Assembly (NCBI GenBank): GCA_030272155.1
Contig: CP126191.1
Coordinates: 3,804,501-3,868,500, forward strand
Length of the DNA: 64,000 nt
Direction of reading: 5' to 3'
DNA from: Tetradesmus obliquus
Taxonomy: Eukaryota > Chlorophyta > Chlorophyceae > Sphaeropleales > Scenedesmaceae
Below, one piece after another: positions 12,615 through 24,610 of this stretch (position 1 is its first letter; every line of letters starts with the position of its first letter). The notes beneath the pieces were generated by a model. That model had not been told where the DNA came from. It worked only from the letters and a program-made list of their open reading frames with translations, and did no database searches. The translations under genes and the position numbers were made by a program.

Positions 12615-14051
12615 TTGTTTAAGTTGTTGACGCAGGCAGTAACAGACCCGTTCTATGTATGTGAATAGAGGGAATATGTGCGTAGAGGGAAGGAAAGCTG
12701 TGGAAGTGGTGCGAGGCACCGACTCCGGACGTGTTCTGTTGTGCGCAGCAGTAGCTAGCATAGTTGCTGTTTTGTTCACTTGTGTGCTGTAGTTGCACGC
12801 ATGCTGGCTTTGCCAGCCAGAGAAGGTGAGGCCATGCATCCATGGCTGAGGGGCTCTGTGCCAGTTTTGACTGCGAGGAGAGAGGTCTGGTTGCAGGGAT
12901 GTGCTGGAACAAGGAAGTGGGCTGAGCGCTGTTGAGGATTTTGTTTTCTGGCGCCCGATTGCAGCAGGGCGGCACATGATGATGCTCATAGTTTTGGGGT
13001 GTCGGCAGTCAAGGCTGTCACTGTGAAATGCTTACGTTGCGTGGCATTACATGCTCCCGTCACATGGCTTTGCATGGCAGGATTATGTGTGAAAAGCACT
13101 GCAACTTGCCAGGCAGCACTGTGCCCTATAGGCCCTGTAGCTACAGGCTATGAAGTCGTAGTGCTGGCATGCATCATGCATGCCTCATGTCAACAGTGTT
13201 GACAGCCTGTGGTTGAACAACAGCATGCAGTCAACAGTGTTGACAGCCTGTGGTTGAACAACAGCATGCTCAGCTAGCAGTGTCCTAAGTCCTCAGCTTG
13301 TATACACCTGAGTGCCCAGCTGGTGCGTATGTGAGTGCTGGTGCATGTTCACTGCTCACACAGCAAAATCTTGCCTGCAGATCCGGTGACCAGGCGTGCT
13401 TGTGAACAGGCCTGTCGATGGTTCTGGCGCAGCTGCGCACTATGCGCTGGACTGCATCCAGCGGATGGCTGTACAGTGGTCCCTTACAGTGCACTGCGTT
13501 TGATGGAGCCAGCTGTTTTTTGCGTGAGGGCAGCTGGCAACGTAGGATGTGTGTGCTGGGGCTGTTCAGCCGCACTGCCAGATTCATACTGGCTGCCAGT
13601 GGCAGCCAGTTTCAATTACGTACAAGCGCACTTGTCAGTGCTGGCCAGGGTTTTGATGCTTGATTCGGACAGGTGGTGTACTTTGAGGCCTGGAAGGCTG
13701 TCTGGAATTATGGCTGCTTTTGCTGCATCTCGCTCAGGTGTCCTGTGGACTCCACCTCGGAGGTGCCAGCATGTTACAGTGCCGTGTCTGCTGCAGGCTG
13801 CAGCTGGTGTAGGAGCAGTCCGTCGCCACTTGTGTGTCAATGGCGAGGTGTTGCTGGAAGTTGGCCAAGAACCGTGCGTGTAACTCGCGTGCCCAACGCT
13901 GCAATTGTAACAGGTCCTTTTGTACCATTGTCACTACTGGTGACAAGTGCCATCTTGCACGCTCTTATCCACGACTAGTGGATTTTCACGTACATTGACA
14001 CATTGGAATTCGAGTTCAACGAAACTCGTTTCCGCAGATCACGTATTTGCC
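12615..14051. other. Intergenic, no gene recognised
   Basis: Contains the 3' UTR of the carrier gene and upstream DNA of the next gene. Open frames are short and unremarkable. A two-copy tandem repeat lies at 13189-13269. Confidence 0.5.
13189..13269. repeat. Two-copy 41-bp tandem repeat
   Basis: Two essentially identical copies in direct tandem (13189-13229 and 13230-13269). Each begins GTCAACAGTGTTGAC, itself a 15-base imperfect palindrome, and ends near GAACAACAGCATGC. Near-identity points to a recent duplication. Confidence 0.9.
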
Positions 14052-17000
14052 ATGAAGCTTGCGTTGGTCGCGGCGTGGCTTGTGGCAGCTCTGCCTGCCG
14101 CATTGCTGCAAACGACGGGTCCTATTCCACAATATGATACAGTTCGCTACCTTATTCCACGTAACACGGATGACTGCATTGGTCCGAATGTTACGGTGGC
14201 TCCGAATGCCTGCAATGGTGTCAGTATGTTCGGCAACAGCAGGTACAGAATCACCGGCACAGGCACCAGGGACATGGGTGACGGGAGCATAAAGGTATGG
14301 CAGTGCTACAGCGTCGATCAGGCGCTGCTGCTGCCGTGCATCCCCAGCTGCTACTGCTGCAGCAGTCACTCTGCAGCCTGACACCTGTCTTCCTGCTGGC
14401 TGCAGATCACCAACAGGGCAGGGTTCTCCGTGCAGTACTACCCTAACTACAAGGTTTGAAACCGTACTGCAATGTTTTTTATGGCTCTGACTGGTGCCTG
14501 GCATGCAAACTAGCGCCAGTGTGCAGCGGCTGCTGTATGTCACTCCTGCGCTGCTGAGCTGGCAGGTGTCTGCTTGTGTAAATCTGACATACCCGGCACT
14601 GACGGCCTCACCCCCTGCTGCTACAGATCATTGTGAATGAAGTGGCAAAGGAGACCTACCTCATGTACCAGTGCGGCTGCTACAACAGGACCAGGGCATT
14701 TCCTGCAAGCCTGGTTCCTGCTGACACTGGCTTTGGCAAGGCTAAAGTATTCGAGGGGCCCCTGCAATCCATCTCTGCTGATGACACCTCCGTAGGAGAG
14801 TTCATGGTAGGTCTGCTGCTGCTGCATGCCACCCCATGCTGCTGTGTGTGTTATACTGCTAATGTTGTGCACTGCTTGGCGTCCTGCTGGTGTTTGATAG
14901 TGTCAAGTGCAGACCACCTGGTGTAGTTTGGCCACAATACATGAGCACATGCAGACACAGCTATGATTTGAATGGTGCATGCACGTTGCCAGCTCAGCAC
15001 AGCTGTCAAGAACCGGCTTCATCTACTGCTAGCGGCAGCTGCCTGACAATGGCACTAAACTACCCACACCTGCTGCTGTGCGGCGCTGCTGGTGCTTATG
15101 TTTGTGCTGACAAAAGTGGTGTTGTGTGCCGCTGCTGCTGTGCAGAACCAGTGCGCGGTCATTGACCGTGTGATGTATGTCACAGAGTACGGTGTGAATG
15201 GCTGCTACCAGCGACTAGGAGGTGAGAGGATGCTGCTTGAAGGGCGCCTTCTGTGCTTTATCTTGCAGTTAAGCAACCATTGCAAATGCTCGATCAAGCC
15301 TGCGTAGCTGGTGCATCATCATGCCTCACGTGCCTCTGTGTGTTGTGCTTCACTGCTGTGGCCAGCTGCTGCTGCTGTTGCTGTTAGCCAGTAGCGCCAA
15401 GATACGTTTTTTGCAGCCAAAGCAGAGGAGGTCAGATGGCACACACAGCACGGTCTCACACCAGCAACCACCAACTGAGACTGAGCACAACTCGTGTTGC
15501 CGCAATTCTGCATGTTTGCTGCTGCAGCGTGCGGTTACACTGCGCCCGACCCTGGGTGGGGCAATGACGCTGACAAAATCACTCAGCAGGTGGACGCATA
15601 CATCACGTACGGCGCTACCAAGAACACCAAGTCCATCGCAATGAGGTGGGGCTAGGACCTTTGGCAAAGCAACCCTCTTGAATATGCAATGTTAATCCGC
15701 AATCGTGGCAGCAGGCATACCGAAGGGCACAGCTGCTGCACTGTCAGCACGCCGGTCACTCACCCGCGCGCTGCTCTTCTGGCTGAGATTGATTTGCTCT
15801 CACAGCCTGCTGCTGCCGGCAGCTGGTAGCTGCATCTAGCTAATCCTATACTGTCTACCCTGCCATCTCGCCTCTCGTTCTCGCAGCGCCGTCGCTGCCT
15901 CCACGCCGCTGGCCCGCTCCGAGTGGCTCAAATACTTTGGCGCCTTTTTCAACAAGGAGTACGAGGCGGAGACGCTGTTTCGGGCCATCCGCAACAACTA
16001 CAATGCGCTCAAGCGCGACGCGCAAGGTACGCGGCCCAACCCTCCGCTGCTGGTGGCGTGGGTGTACCTGGGCTTCTCTGGTGACTACGTTGTGTCAAAG
16101 CCTCCTTACAAGGTTGCCTATGTTGAGGTGAGCTTTTGGCCAGGTGCTGTTGCTAACGGCCATCGCTGCGCAGGTGTGACTTGGCGTATATGATTTTGAA
16201 GCATTTGCTCTGGTAGTGCAGCGCGTTGACATGTGCATGCAAGCAACAGCAGCAGTGCAGTGTGGCATGCGGCGCCCTTGAAGGTGTCGCACCTGCAACG
16301 CGGCGGCAACTCAGCAGCAGCGTGTTGTGCCATAGTGCCGCAGCTGCACGTTCAGAATGGGGCATGCCTTGTAATGCAGATGTGGTTGATATGGCGCGTA
16401 TGGCCAGCAGGCACTACTTTGAGCCTAGATGAAGTCGCATGCTTCCTACAACCGTTCACAAGGGCCCTGCAAGAGAGCATGCAGATGCAATGTTCAAGGG
16501 GCTGCTGTCAAAAGTCGCATGCATCTCACAACTGATCACAGGGTCTCGCAAGAAAGCGTGCAGACCCGATGTTTACTGGGTTGCTGGTGGTGGTGCTGCT
16601 GCTGCTGCTGCTGCAGGATGCTGGTGGAGCGGTTGTGTCTGATGATCTCCTGAGAGCCAGTGGCTTCACCACAAAGGACGGCCAGTCATGGTCCATCCCG
16701 CAGGCATACCCAGAAGACTGGGCTGCATTCCTCAATCAGGTACGTGGCACATACACTGGCACCGCGAGTACAGCAGTACTGCTTGTGCTTGAGAATGCAT
16801 GCATGCATGGCAGGTGCATGCAGTGACACTGCGAGCGATGAAGCGCAGTCGCACCAGGAAAACTTGCAATTGGTTTTGGTGGTGCCTGCCAAGCTGGTCA
16901 AATCCACATATGCTTTGATGCCAGTGTCCGGTTGGGACCTATGATGCTCCAGCTGTTATTAATTGCCTCACAGCCCAAATCACACAGTGGTGTGAGCCAA

Positions 17001-18667
17001 CACTGCTGCTTGCTGCTGCTGCTGCTGCTGGTGCTCACCACCCTGCTGCGCTTCCTTTTGTCATCATCAGGTCGACGTCATCATCGACGAAAGCTACACC
17101 TTTGCAACAGCCTGCTACGTGCGGCTGGATGACTTTTTGGCGGGCCACAAGCTGACTGGTGCGGCAGTCAAGGCAGTGACTAACAGGCAGGTCTACACTA
17201 TCGCTGGCATGGCCAGCCAGACCCTTGAGTCAGGCACAGTGGGGCTGGACTGGTATGAACGCGGCACAGCACGCGCAGATGAGGTGGGCGCTGATCATCT
17301 GCTGATTATATCGGTTGGTGAGCAGATGAGTGCAGCAGGCCACAATGTCAGCCGTGCTGAGTGCCACACCATGCCACAGTTGGGCTGTTAGTGGTGTGCC
17401 TGTTTGTGCGCGGAGACCTGAGAAAGGAGTGATCCGCTCTGTGGGGTTGGACTAGTACGAGCACGGCACAGCACGCGCAGATGAGGTGAGTGCTGCTGCT
17501 TGGTGTTCCGTACCTACGTACAGTCACGCCTGATATATCAAGTTCAACACCCCTGCATAATGCGCTGCAGCAGGTGCTGCGCTGCGCACAGCAGTGCGCA
17601 TCCGTCCCAAGGCAAGCTGTGCTGATTGCTGCTGCGCGTTCCTGCTGCCGCCGCATGCCGCAGGTGCTGCGCGACTTTGTGCGCGTGCTCAACCCTGCCA
17701 ACGCACACAGCACGATGAACAACTGGAACCGCCGGTGGCTGCTGCGGCTCAATGGGGAGACGCAGAAGCGGCAGGCTCCTGTGTGTGACAACAAGACAGG
17801 TGGGGCTGGCACAGCTGCAATACAATACAATACAATACATCTCAAGACTGAAACCTGCCTCAGGCACTAGCCCAGCGAGCCGCTATCACACACAGTGTGC
17901 TTGGAAGGCCAACTGCAAATGCTTGCGTGGCTGCTGCATGTGGCAGAGCTGCACACGGTTCAATCATGCATTTACTGTATAAATATGTCCTTGTACAGTG
18001 CAATTGGAAGCATCAGATGCTTGCGTGGCAGCTGCATGAGGCAGCCTCTGCAGGCTGCACATACCCAGCTGAGCATTGCTGCTGTGATCATCAGGCTGGC
18101 TGCAAGATCGTCAGGACGCTTTAACTGCACGCCATACTCTGCTACGCTTACTTCTGCCGTTTGCTGCTTCAATGTTCATGCAGCCAACCTCAACAGCAAG
18201 TGCCAGCGCGAGACGTTTGCCTTTGCCATCTGCCCCAACGTCATTAGGTGAGCCCGCACTGCTGCAGCCAGCTTGCTTGTAAATGTAGTGCGCAGCCATA
18301 TGCCGCTTACAAACCATTGTGACAGGTGAGGCCGCACTGCTGTAGCCAGCTTGCCTGCAAATGTAGTTCGCAGCCATATGCCGCTTACATATCATCGTGA
18401 CGGATGTGACCGCACTGCTGCAGCCATCTTGCCTGCCAGCGCGCTGTGCAGCCATACATGCCGCTTACAGACACATAACAAGTGTTGCTGGCAATGTATG
18501 GGGGTGTGCACTGCAACATGCTACATAGCACCAAGGATCCAGGCTGGAGCAGCATGCTGCAAAGGTGGCTGAGGCGCACGAAAGCTGCGTGACACTACAG
18601 GCCTGCTGACCTATCACACTGCATTGCCCCTTCTTCAAATTCCTGCTGCTTCCGCTGCTTCCGCTGC

Positions 18668-18733
<66 letters not shown>

Positions 18734-18871
18734 AGGAACTGCACTGACGGCCGCATGATGGTGCCTGGGCCAGCCAAGCGCTGCGAGTTTGTGCAGCAGC
18801 AGAAGCAGGCCATCCGCCAACTCACCAACCAGGGCAAGAGGTGCAACGTGCCAGGGAAGAGGCTGTTCTAA
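14052..18871 (+). CDS. Secreted periplasmic-binding-protein-like protein, function unknown
   Basis: Eleven exons in phase: 14052-14294, 14406-14453, 14627-14806, 15146-15221, 15528-15645, 15887-16127, 16617-16739, 17071-17283, 17664-17799, 18184-18247, 18736-18871; about 525 aa. It begins with a signal peptide (MKLALVAAWLVAALPAALL). The mature part is Cys-rich with probable N-glycosylation sites and has the order of a TroA/siderophore-type binding protein: a first strand TVRYLIPRN, then FSVQYYPNYKIIVNEV and ETYLMYQCG, a central segment with PLARSEWLKYFGAFFNKE, and a second lobe with DVIIDESYTF. Such extracellular proteins occur in fungi, oomycetes and algae without a settled function; binding of a metal complex or cofactor is inference only. 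The exon 8 donor (GTGGGC) is weak and a better GTGAGT lies in a decayed copy 202 bp downstream. No ABC transporter partner is nearby. Confidence 0.65.
17239..17490 (+). repeat. Duplicate of the exon 8 end and donor in the following intron
   Basis: The last ~45 bases of exon 8 (from GTGGGGCTGGACTGG at 17239 to GCGCAGATGAG at 17283) recur at 17441-17485 with few changes, period 202 bp. The copy has an in-frame stop where the exon has a Trp codon, but it carries the stronger donor GTGAGT. The real exon therefore appears to use the weaker upstream GTGGGC. Confidence 0.85.
18246..18472 (+). repeat. Three-copy 78-bp tandem repeat starting at the exon 10 donor
   Basis: Units begin at 18246, 18324 and about 18402. 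Each carries a CCGCACTGCTGYAGCCA block, a TTGCYTG block and a CATATGCCGCTTACA-like block. The first two start with AGGTGAG, so the splice donor itself is part of the repeated unit. The third copy has lost it. Confidence 0.85.
18673..18732 (+). repeat. (CTG)20 microsatellite forming the 3' end of an intron
   Basis: Twenty uninterrupted CTG triplets stop at 18732 and are followed by CAG, the acceptor of the last exon of the binding-protein-like gene. The repeat takes the place of the pyrimidine tract. Shorter CTG runs sit in the same place before other exons (for example 6597, 16617 and 38638). Confidence 0.9.
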
Positions 18872-21235
18872 GCGGCCTCATTGGAACATCCATTGGGACA
18901 GCATGCACAGCAGATCTGTTGTACATGTTTTTGCAGAGCTGAGCAGCGGGACAGCAGCTTCAGCAATGTACGCACCAACGCAGCGCAGCATGGTTGATGC
19001 TGGCGGCCTGCAGCACACCTTGTATGCGCAGCCGGTGGGTGTCAGGCAGCGTCGCATGTGGGCCCGAGGTTGCATAGTGGAGATGCTGTTGTACTCGCAG
19101 AATGTGTGGCGCAGACTTGCGTCAGGAATGCTACTTACGTGTGCTGAAGCTTATTTATAGCGACACTTTCACAGCAGGAGACTGTCTCGCAGCTGCTGCG
19201 CAGCATGGCTGTTGCAGCGCAGCAACATTACGCCAGCCATAACTGTTGGCACGGGTGTACGCTGCGGCGCTGCACGCCCAGGTGCAGCATGCGGACTTCA
19301 GCTCACAGCCAATCATGCCCTGGGTCAAAGGTTATGTTCAGCGCCTTCCCAGCATTGACTTGTCCCAGCAATCGATGTTTCAAGCAGCCGCACATGTGCG
19401 CTTGCATGCAGCTGGATGCTTGTCAGCAGTGCACTGAATAGGGGGCTGGGGATGTTTGTAAGTCACTAGACGCAGCGTGCTGAGCGGTGCTTTTAAATGC
19501 ATATCAGCAGCCAGCATGTCAGTCTGGTTTTGCCTATGTGCGGGGGCGTTTGGGGTACCTGGTACAATTGTTTACACTACCTGCGACTGGGGCACAGTGT
19601 CTCCGCATCCACTGCTGTGGCAGTCAGCTGGTGTGGTGTCAACCCTATGCAATGCATGCCGGCTCACATGCACATGCACATGGAAGAGCTGACATGCATG
19701 CATGCAAGCTTGTTACGTGCTTCTCTCGTGCACTGTAGTCCATCTGCATGCCTGCACAGGGCAACTGGCTTGCCTGCCCTCTTGACATATGCTGTGGCCC
19801 CTATTCTGGGAAGGCACTGCCTTGCCATCCGTGCCACATTCACTTTTCAGGCAGCCTGGGGTGCAGTCACCAGGCTCAGCCTAGGTGAACAGCCTGGACT
19901 TCTGTTCTCTTGTGCGGTGTGTTGCGACAGTGGCTTGGGTTGGGTGCTACGCTAAGGCCTTGCGGCGCAGCGCAAACAGATCCATGTTGACATCTTTTGT
20001 TGTTCACGTGGCGTGAAGGCGATAATAAAATGTTATGTGTGGTAGCCGATCCTGCGGCCGCCATGATGAGGACGAATTGCAGCTTGCTCTGTTACAGATG
20101 AAGGGTCGCGTTGTGGTGTCGGTGGAAGTGTGTAGTACTGTAGCATATGACGTGGAGTGTCTAGTCAGCAGCTAGGCCCTGCTACAGCGTGCAGCAGAAG
20201 CATACTAAAGCATCGAGGCAGAGCCTAGCAGATCACGCGCGCGCTGCGGGTGGGATGGCAGCTGCTGCAGGTGACAGGCACAGCTGTGTGTGCAGCCTGC
20301 TGTTTGTGGCTGGTAGCACCAGCACTAGCGTTTGATTTTGTTGCTCAGAATTGCAAGGATGGTCATTGCATTGTGGTCATACAGCACTGCTTGGAGCAGC
20401 TGTCAGCGCTTGTTACTTTGTTCTGTGTTTGGCTGGCCGCATCATCGCCTGTGAGCATTCAGCCATAGATTGCTTCAAAAGCCTGAAGCCATCGTGCCTT
20501 GCTGCTGATCAGCATTCAAACTGGTCACGATGTCGTGACTGGCCGGCCAGGCTGTGTGTTGCAGCTACAGTCTGTACGTACAGTAGTCCTGTGTTGCAGC
20601 TGTAATTGCCTTGTTGCTGACCTGGTGCTCAGTTGGGTAGTGTTTGGTACGCTCCCATATGATCAAAAGTCGGCTTGTTGTTGGGCAAATGCGATTGTGA
20701 ATGTGCTGGCGGCTCTTCCAGCAAATTGCTGGCAGGACCCAGCAGTAGAACTGGCTAGTACAGCTCTGTAAAACACCAAAGGCAGGCACTTGACCCGATG
20801 CTAAGTTGTCGGGTATTTACGTTGGTTCTCTTCCTTCAAATTGACAAAGATCCGGGATGCTGTTCCCCTCGATGTGTGCTCCGCCATGGCGCGAGTTGAT
20901 ACCATGCATAAGGAGTTCCACACCACCATCGACCCTTATTGGCGCATGCAAACCAGACCTAACAGAACAAAAACCAGAATACATGCACCTTTCATCGGGC
21001 GATCAGCTGCTCTGTTACACTGCACTGCATTAGGCAGTAACGCGCGCCGAGCCAATTCCACCGTGGCTGGCTGCATCTGACTGCATCCGGCTGTGCCAAG
21101 AGCTACAATGTAAATATAATATGCAAATAAAAAGGTTCAATCACTGTCACGTGCTGGTGGCATGCATGTAAATGCTGCAGCAGCTTGCGCGGGTGCTGCT
21201 TGCTGGCCGGCAGCAGCGAGCCCCGTGTGGCGCCA
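18872..21235. other. Intergenic, no gene recognised
   Basis: Open frames here are short, Cys/His-rich and repeat-like. A segment near 20841-20960 (MARVDTMHKEFHTTIDPYW) looks slightly more protein-like but has no recognisable family, partner exon or clear start. No RNA gene recognised. Confidence 0.45.
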
Positions 21236-21685
21236 ATGATTCGAGTTCTGCTGCACTTAGCAGCACTGTTACTGTTGCTGCGGACGCCTGAAGCCCTCAC
21301 CTTCGACAGCTTTGCGCATGCGCACAACCGGACGATTTTGGACACGCAGCTGGAAGGCTTGATAGAGACTTCCGTAGAATGGCTCGAGGTCAAAGCTATG
21401 CAGTTGGACTATCCAGCGCTGTCTCAGTACGCGGGCCAGCTGCAGAGGGTGCTGAGGCCATCCTGCAAGCAGTGCATAGACTACTTTGAGGCTGTTTCTG
21501 CTGTGCGCTCGCTTGGCAAGGCAGTGAAGCAGATCCTCAAGGATGATAAGGATGAGGTGCTGTATCCAGCACTACGCCGCAGCTACATGGCAGCAGTATG
21601 GGTGCTGCAGCGCTCGCGGCTGTTTGCTTGGCAGGCGACGCAGCTCAACAGCAATGTGCTGAGCACGCTGTTCAGGTGAGCATGG

Positions 21686-21736
<51 letters not shown>

Positions 21737-22360
21737 GCGGCAAGGGACTCTTACTCTTGCTTCAGCTCTCACAAAAGATGGCGCTGCATGTCACTCCCAC
21801 CGCAGCCAGCTGCTCCACTGGCCAGTGCTGACACCCACCCCCAGCTGAAGCCACATCACACACGCATGCTGCTGCAAACACTTTGCAGGCTGTACCTGCA
21901 CCACACAAACCGTGCAAAGGGCCGCGCTGTCAGCTTCCACCACATCAGCAAGTGTGGCGGCACCACCATGTGCCAGCTGGCAGCCAGCAACAGGTGCAGC
22001 AATCCCTCCATGGACCAGGAGCGCAACTGTGTGCTAGATAGCAGGTGAGCCAGCAGCGGTGTACTGTTGTGTGCATTGTAATAGCATGTTGTCTTCTGCT
22101 CAATTTAGTGCCATTGCAGTGCCATGTTTGGTAGGAAGGCCAGTTGTGACCGAACCTTGCACTCAGCAGCTAGCTGAGTACAGCCTGCAAGAGGCATGCG
22201 TCGACAGCAGCAGCAGCAGCAGCAGCTGGCAATGTAGGTTGAGCCGTCTGTGGCGCAGTTATGCACTCACGTTCAGCAGCTGCTGCGCTTTATGAGCAGC
22301 CTTTTCTAGCTGCTGGAAGCTGAAGCAGACCGCAACAGCATGCAAGCAACACAGCCATCT

Positions 22361-22392
<32 letters not shown>

Positions 22393-23368
22393 TCCCAGAG
22401 CCGACCAGGACGCAACACGACGAGCTGCTTTTGGGTGTTACCTGCTGCTTGCAGGCTTGACGGCCCTCTCTGGATGGTGGCGCATGATGTCACGCAGCAA
22501 GGCGCAACTCCTAATGCGACAGTGGGCAAGCTGGACGTCACCGCGCAGCCGATCCCTTGGGTCAACATGACAGCAGCGCAGCGTGAACTCGCAAGGAACT
22601 TCTCAGTGGAACCGTCGCTACCGATGTGGCTGATGTACAGCTGCCCGTATGCGCCGGTCGGCCGGCCGAATACGTGCTTCAGCAGGACGCAGCAGGTGCA
22701 GGAGACGCGCAGCACGTTCCTGGCGAACGAGCGCACGCTGTCGCAGAGCAGCGGCGCCACGCAGGTGAGAGCACAGTGACGCGCCAACATAAACATGTCT
22801 TTGATTATGCCTGTGCAGTGCACGGCATTTTCTCAAAGGACGGAGTGCACCGCAGTAACAAAGCCGCCACACAGTGTGCTGCTGATGCAACGTGCTGCTT
22901 GCTTCCAATGTCATTTCATTACAGGTGTGCCACCAGTTCAGCAACGCCATCATCTTGCGGCAGCCAGTACCCCATGTGGTCAGCCTGCTGGCGGAAGTCA
23001 AGTTTCGCTATGTGCGCCAGCTGGCCATCTGGCACAACATAACCAGCTGGCAGCCGCCAGCTTGGGACATATCCTGGTGGGAGAAGTTTGGTCCTGCGCT
23101 GGTCGGCAACTATGCAACGCGCACACTGGTCGGGCGCGAGAGCTTCTGCCGCAGCGCAGCCAACATGAGCAGCGCTGACCTGGCGCAGGCGGTCAACGCC
23201 CTCATGGGCTTTGACATGGTTATGACGTTAGATCGGGCCAAGGACATTGACCTGCTGGTCTCGACCATGCTGGGATGGCCGGCGCGGAAGTTCAGCAGCC
23301 AGCCTGCGTCACGCGTGCGTGAAGTGACGCCACGGCAGCAAGGCTGGGGAGGGGTGGCGGCTGAAGGC

Positions 23369-23417
<49 letters not shown>

Positions 23418-23538
23418 AGCTGGGTTGGCCGCCGCTGGGCAGCAGCGAGGACCTGCGGCAGTACTCCATCATACTGCCACATGCAGCACCGCTGCCAGCA
23501 GCGGCTACAGGTGGGGTGGCAGCAGGGCTGCAAGGTGC

Positions 23539-23582
<44 letters not shown>

Positions 23583-23865
23583 CAATCAATAGTAGCGGCA
23601 GCAGAGGCGCCGACAGCAGTAGTGAGGCCAGCACAGCTGGCATGCCTGGCAGCAGCAGCAGCAACAGCTATGTGCAGTCTGCGGCACAAGAAGCCAGCAT
23701 CGGAGTGGTTAGGCCAAGCCGCATGCTGCTGATGCACCGCAAGACGCACCAGCGGCCTTCCGCAAGTTCAGCAGCATCTGCAGCAGCAGCACACATCAGC
23801 AGCGCAGCTGGCGCCGTGTCAGGCTTGCTGAGTCAGCTACACCAGCCACTCTTCCTGCCTGTGCT

Positions 23866-23913
<48 letters not shown>

Positions 23914-24610
23914 AGCTGCTGGCTCAGCAGCGGCAGATGAAGGTGACTACAGTGACGATGACGATGATGACGGAGAGTCCCTGACAGACGAAGAGTTCGC
24001 ACTCGCAGCGGCGAAGATGTATGCTCCTCATCCGGCAACGGGCTCTCCGCCTCCGCCTCCGCCGCCACCTCCAGCAGTACCAAAGGAGGTTGTTGAGGCA
24101 GATGCTGCTGTTGCACTTGTCACACGCGTGTGGCTGGAACGACACGTGCAGCTCGCAGGCTTTCCAAGCATTGCAGCAGCAGGCAGCCAGCTGCCGCCGC
24201 GCCCTGACGTGACGTACATGCAGCAGCAGGACGCGCACGGCGCGCTCCTGGTGCGCGTCAGTCTTGCACCAGGTGCAAACGAGACCCGCAGCACCCCTCA
24301 GCAAGAGGTCTGGCATGCCTTTCCAAGGCACGGATTTGCCTTTCCTGCAGCTGATATAGCACGGCTGGAGCGGCTCACTACCCTGGACTCGCAGCTCGTT
24401 GCAACTGCAGATTTGCTGCTGGACTTGGACACAGCGTGGCTGCAGTCGCTGCTGCACAGCCACCACTACCGTAAGCGCATGAAGAGCGTGGCAACAACGT
24501 ACACAGCATGCGGCTTCTCTGGCATGATGCCGCTGACAGACACGGTGCAGGATCACGTGTTCCAGCCAGAGGGCCTGCTGCAAAAGAGCAGCGGCGCCTG
24601 GATCAGCTAA
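21236..24610 (+). CDS. Membrane-anchored sulfotransferase-like protein
   Basis: Four exons in phase: 21236-21675, 21889-22044, 22455-22764, 22925-24610; about 863 aa. The first ATG opens a signal-anchor (MIRVLLHLAALLLLLRTPEA), giving a type II Golgi topology by inference. VSFHHISKCGGTTMCQLA resembles the 5'-phosphosulfate loop of Golgi carbohydrate sulfotransferases (consensus H-x-x-K-x-G-G-T-T), and NAIILRQPVPHVVSLL resembles the 3'-phosphate motif R-x-P-x-x-x-x-S. These enzymes move sulfate from PAPS to glycans; sulfated wall polysaccharides are a plausible target. Between about residues 440 and 680 the chain is broken by Ser, Gln, Asp and Pro runs (23370-24090) not seen in animal relatives. 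A more ordered C-terminal part follows (LERLTTLDSQLVATADLLLD). An upstream in-frame TTG was not taken as the start. Confidence 0.72.

Noticed and set aside
20841-21080. Possible small gene containing MARVDTMHKEFHTTIDPYW
   Set aside because: No recognisable domain, no consistent exon neighbours and no clear start; left as intergenic.
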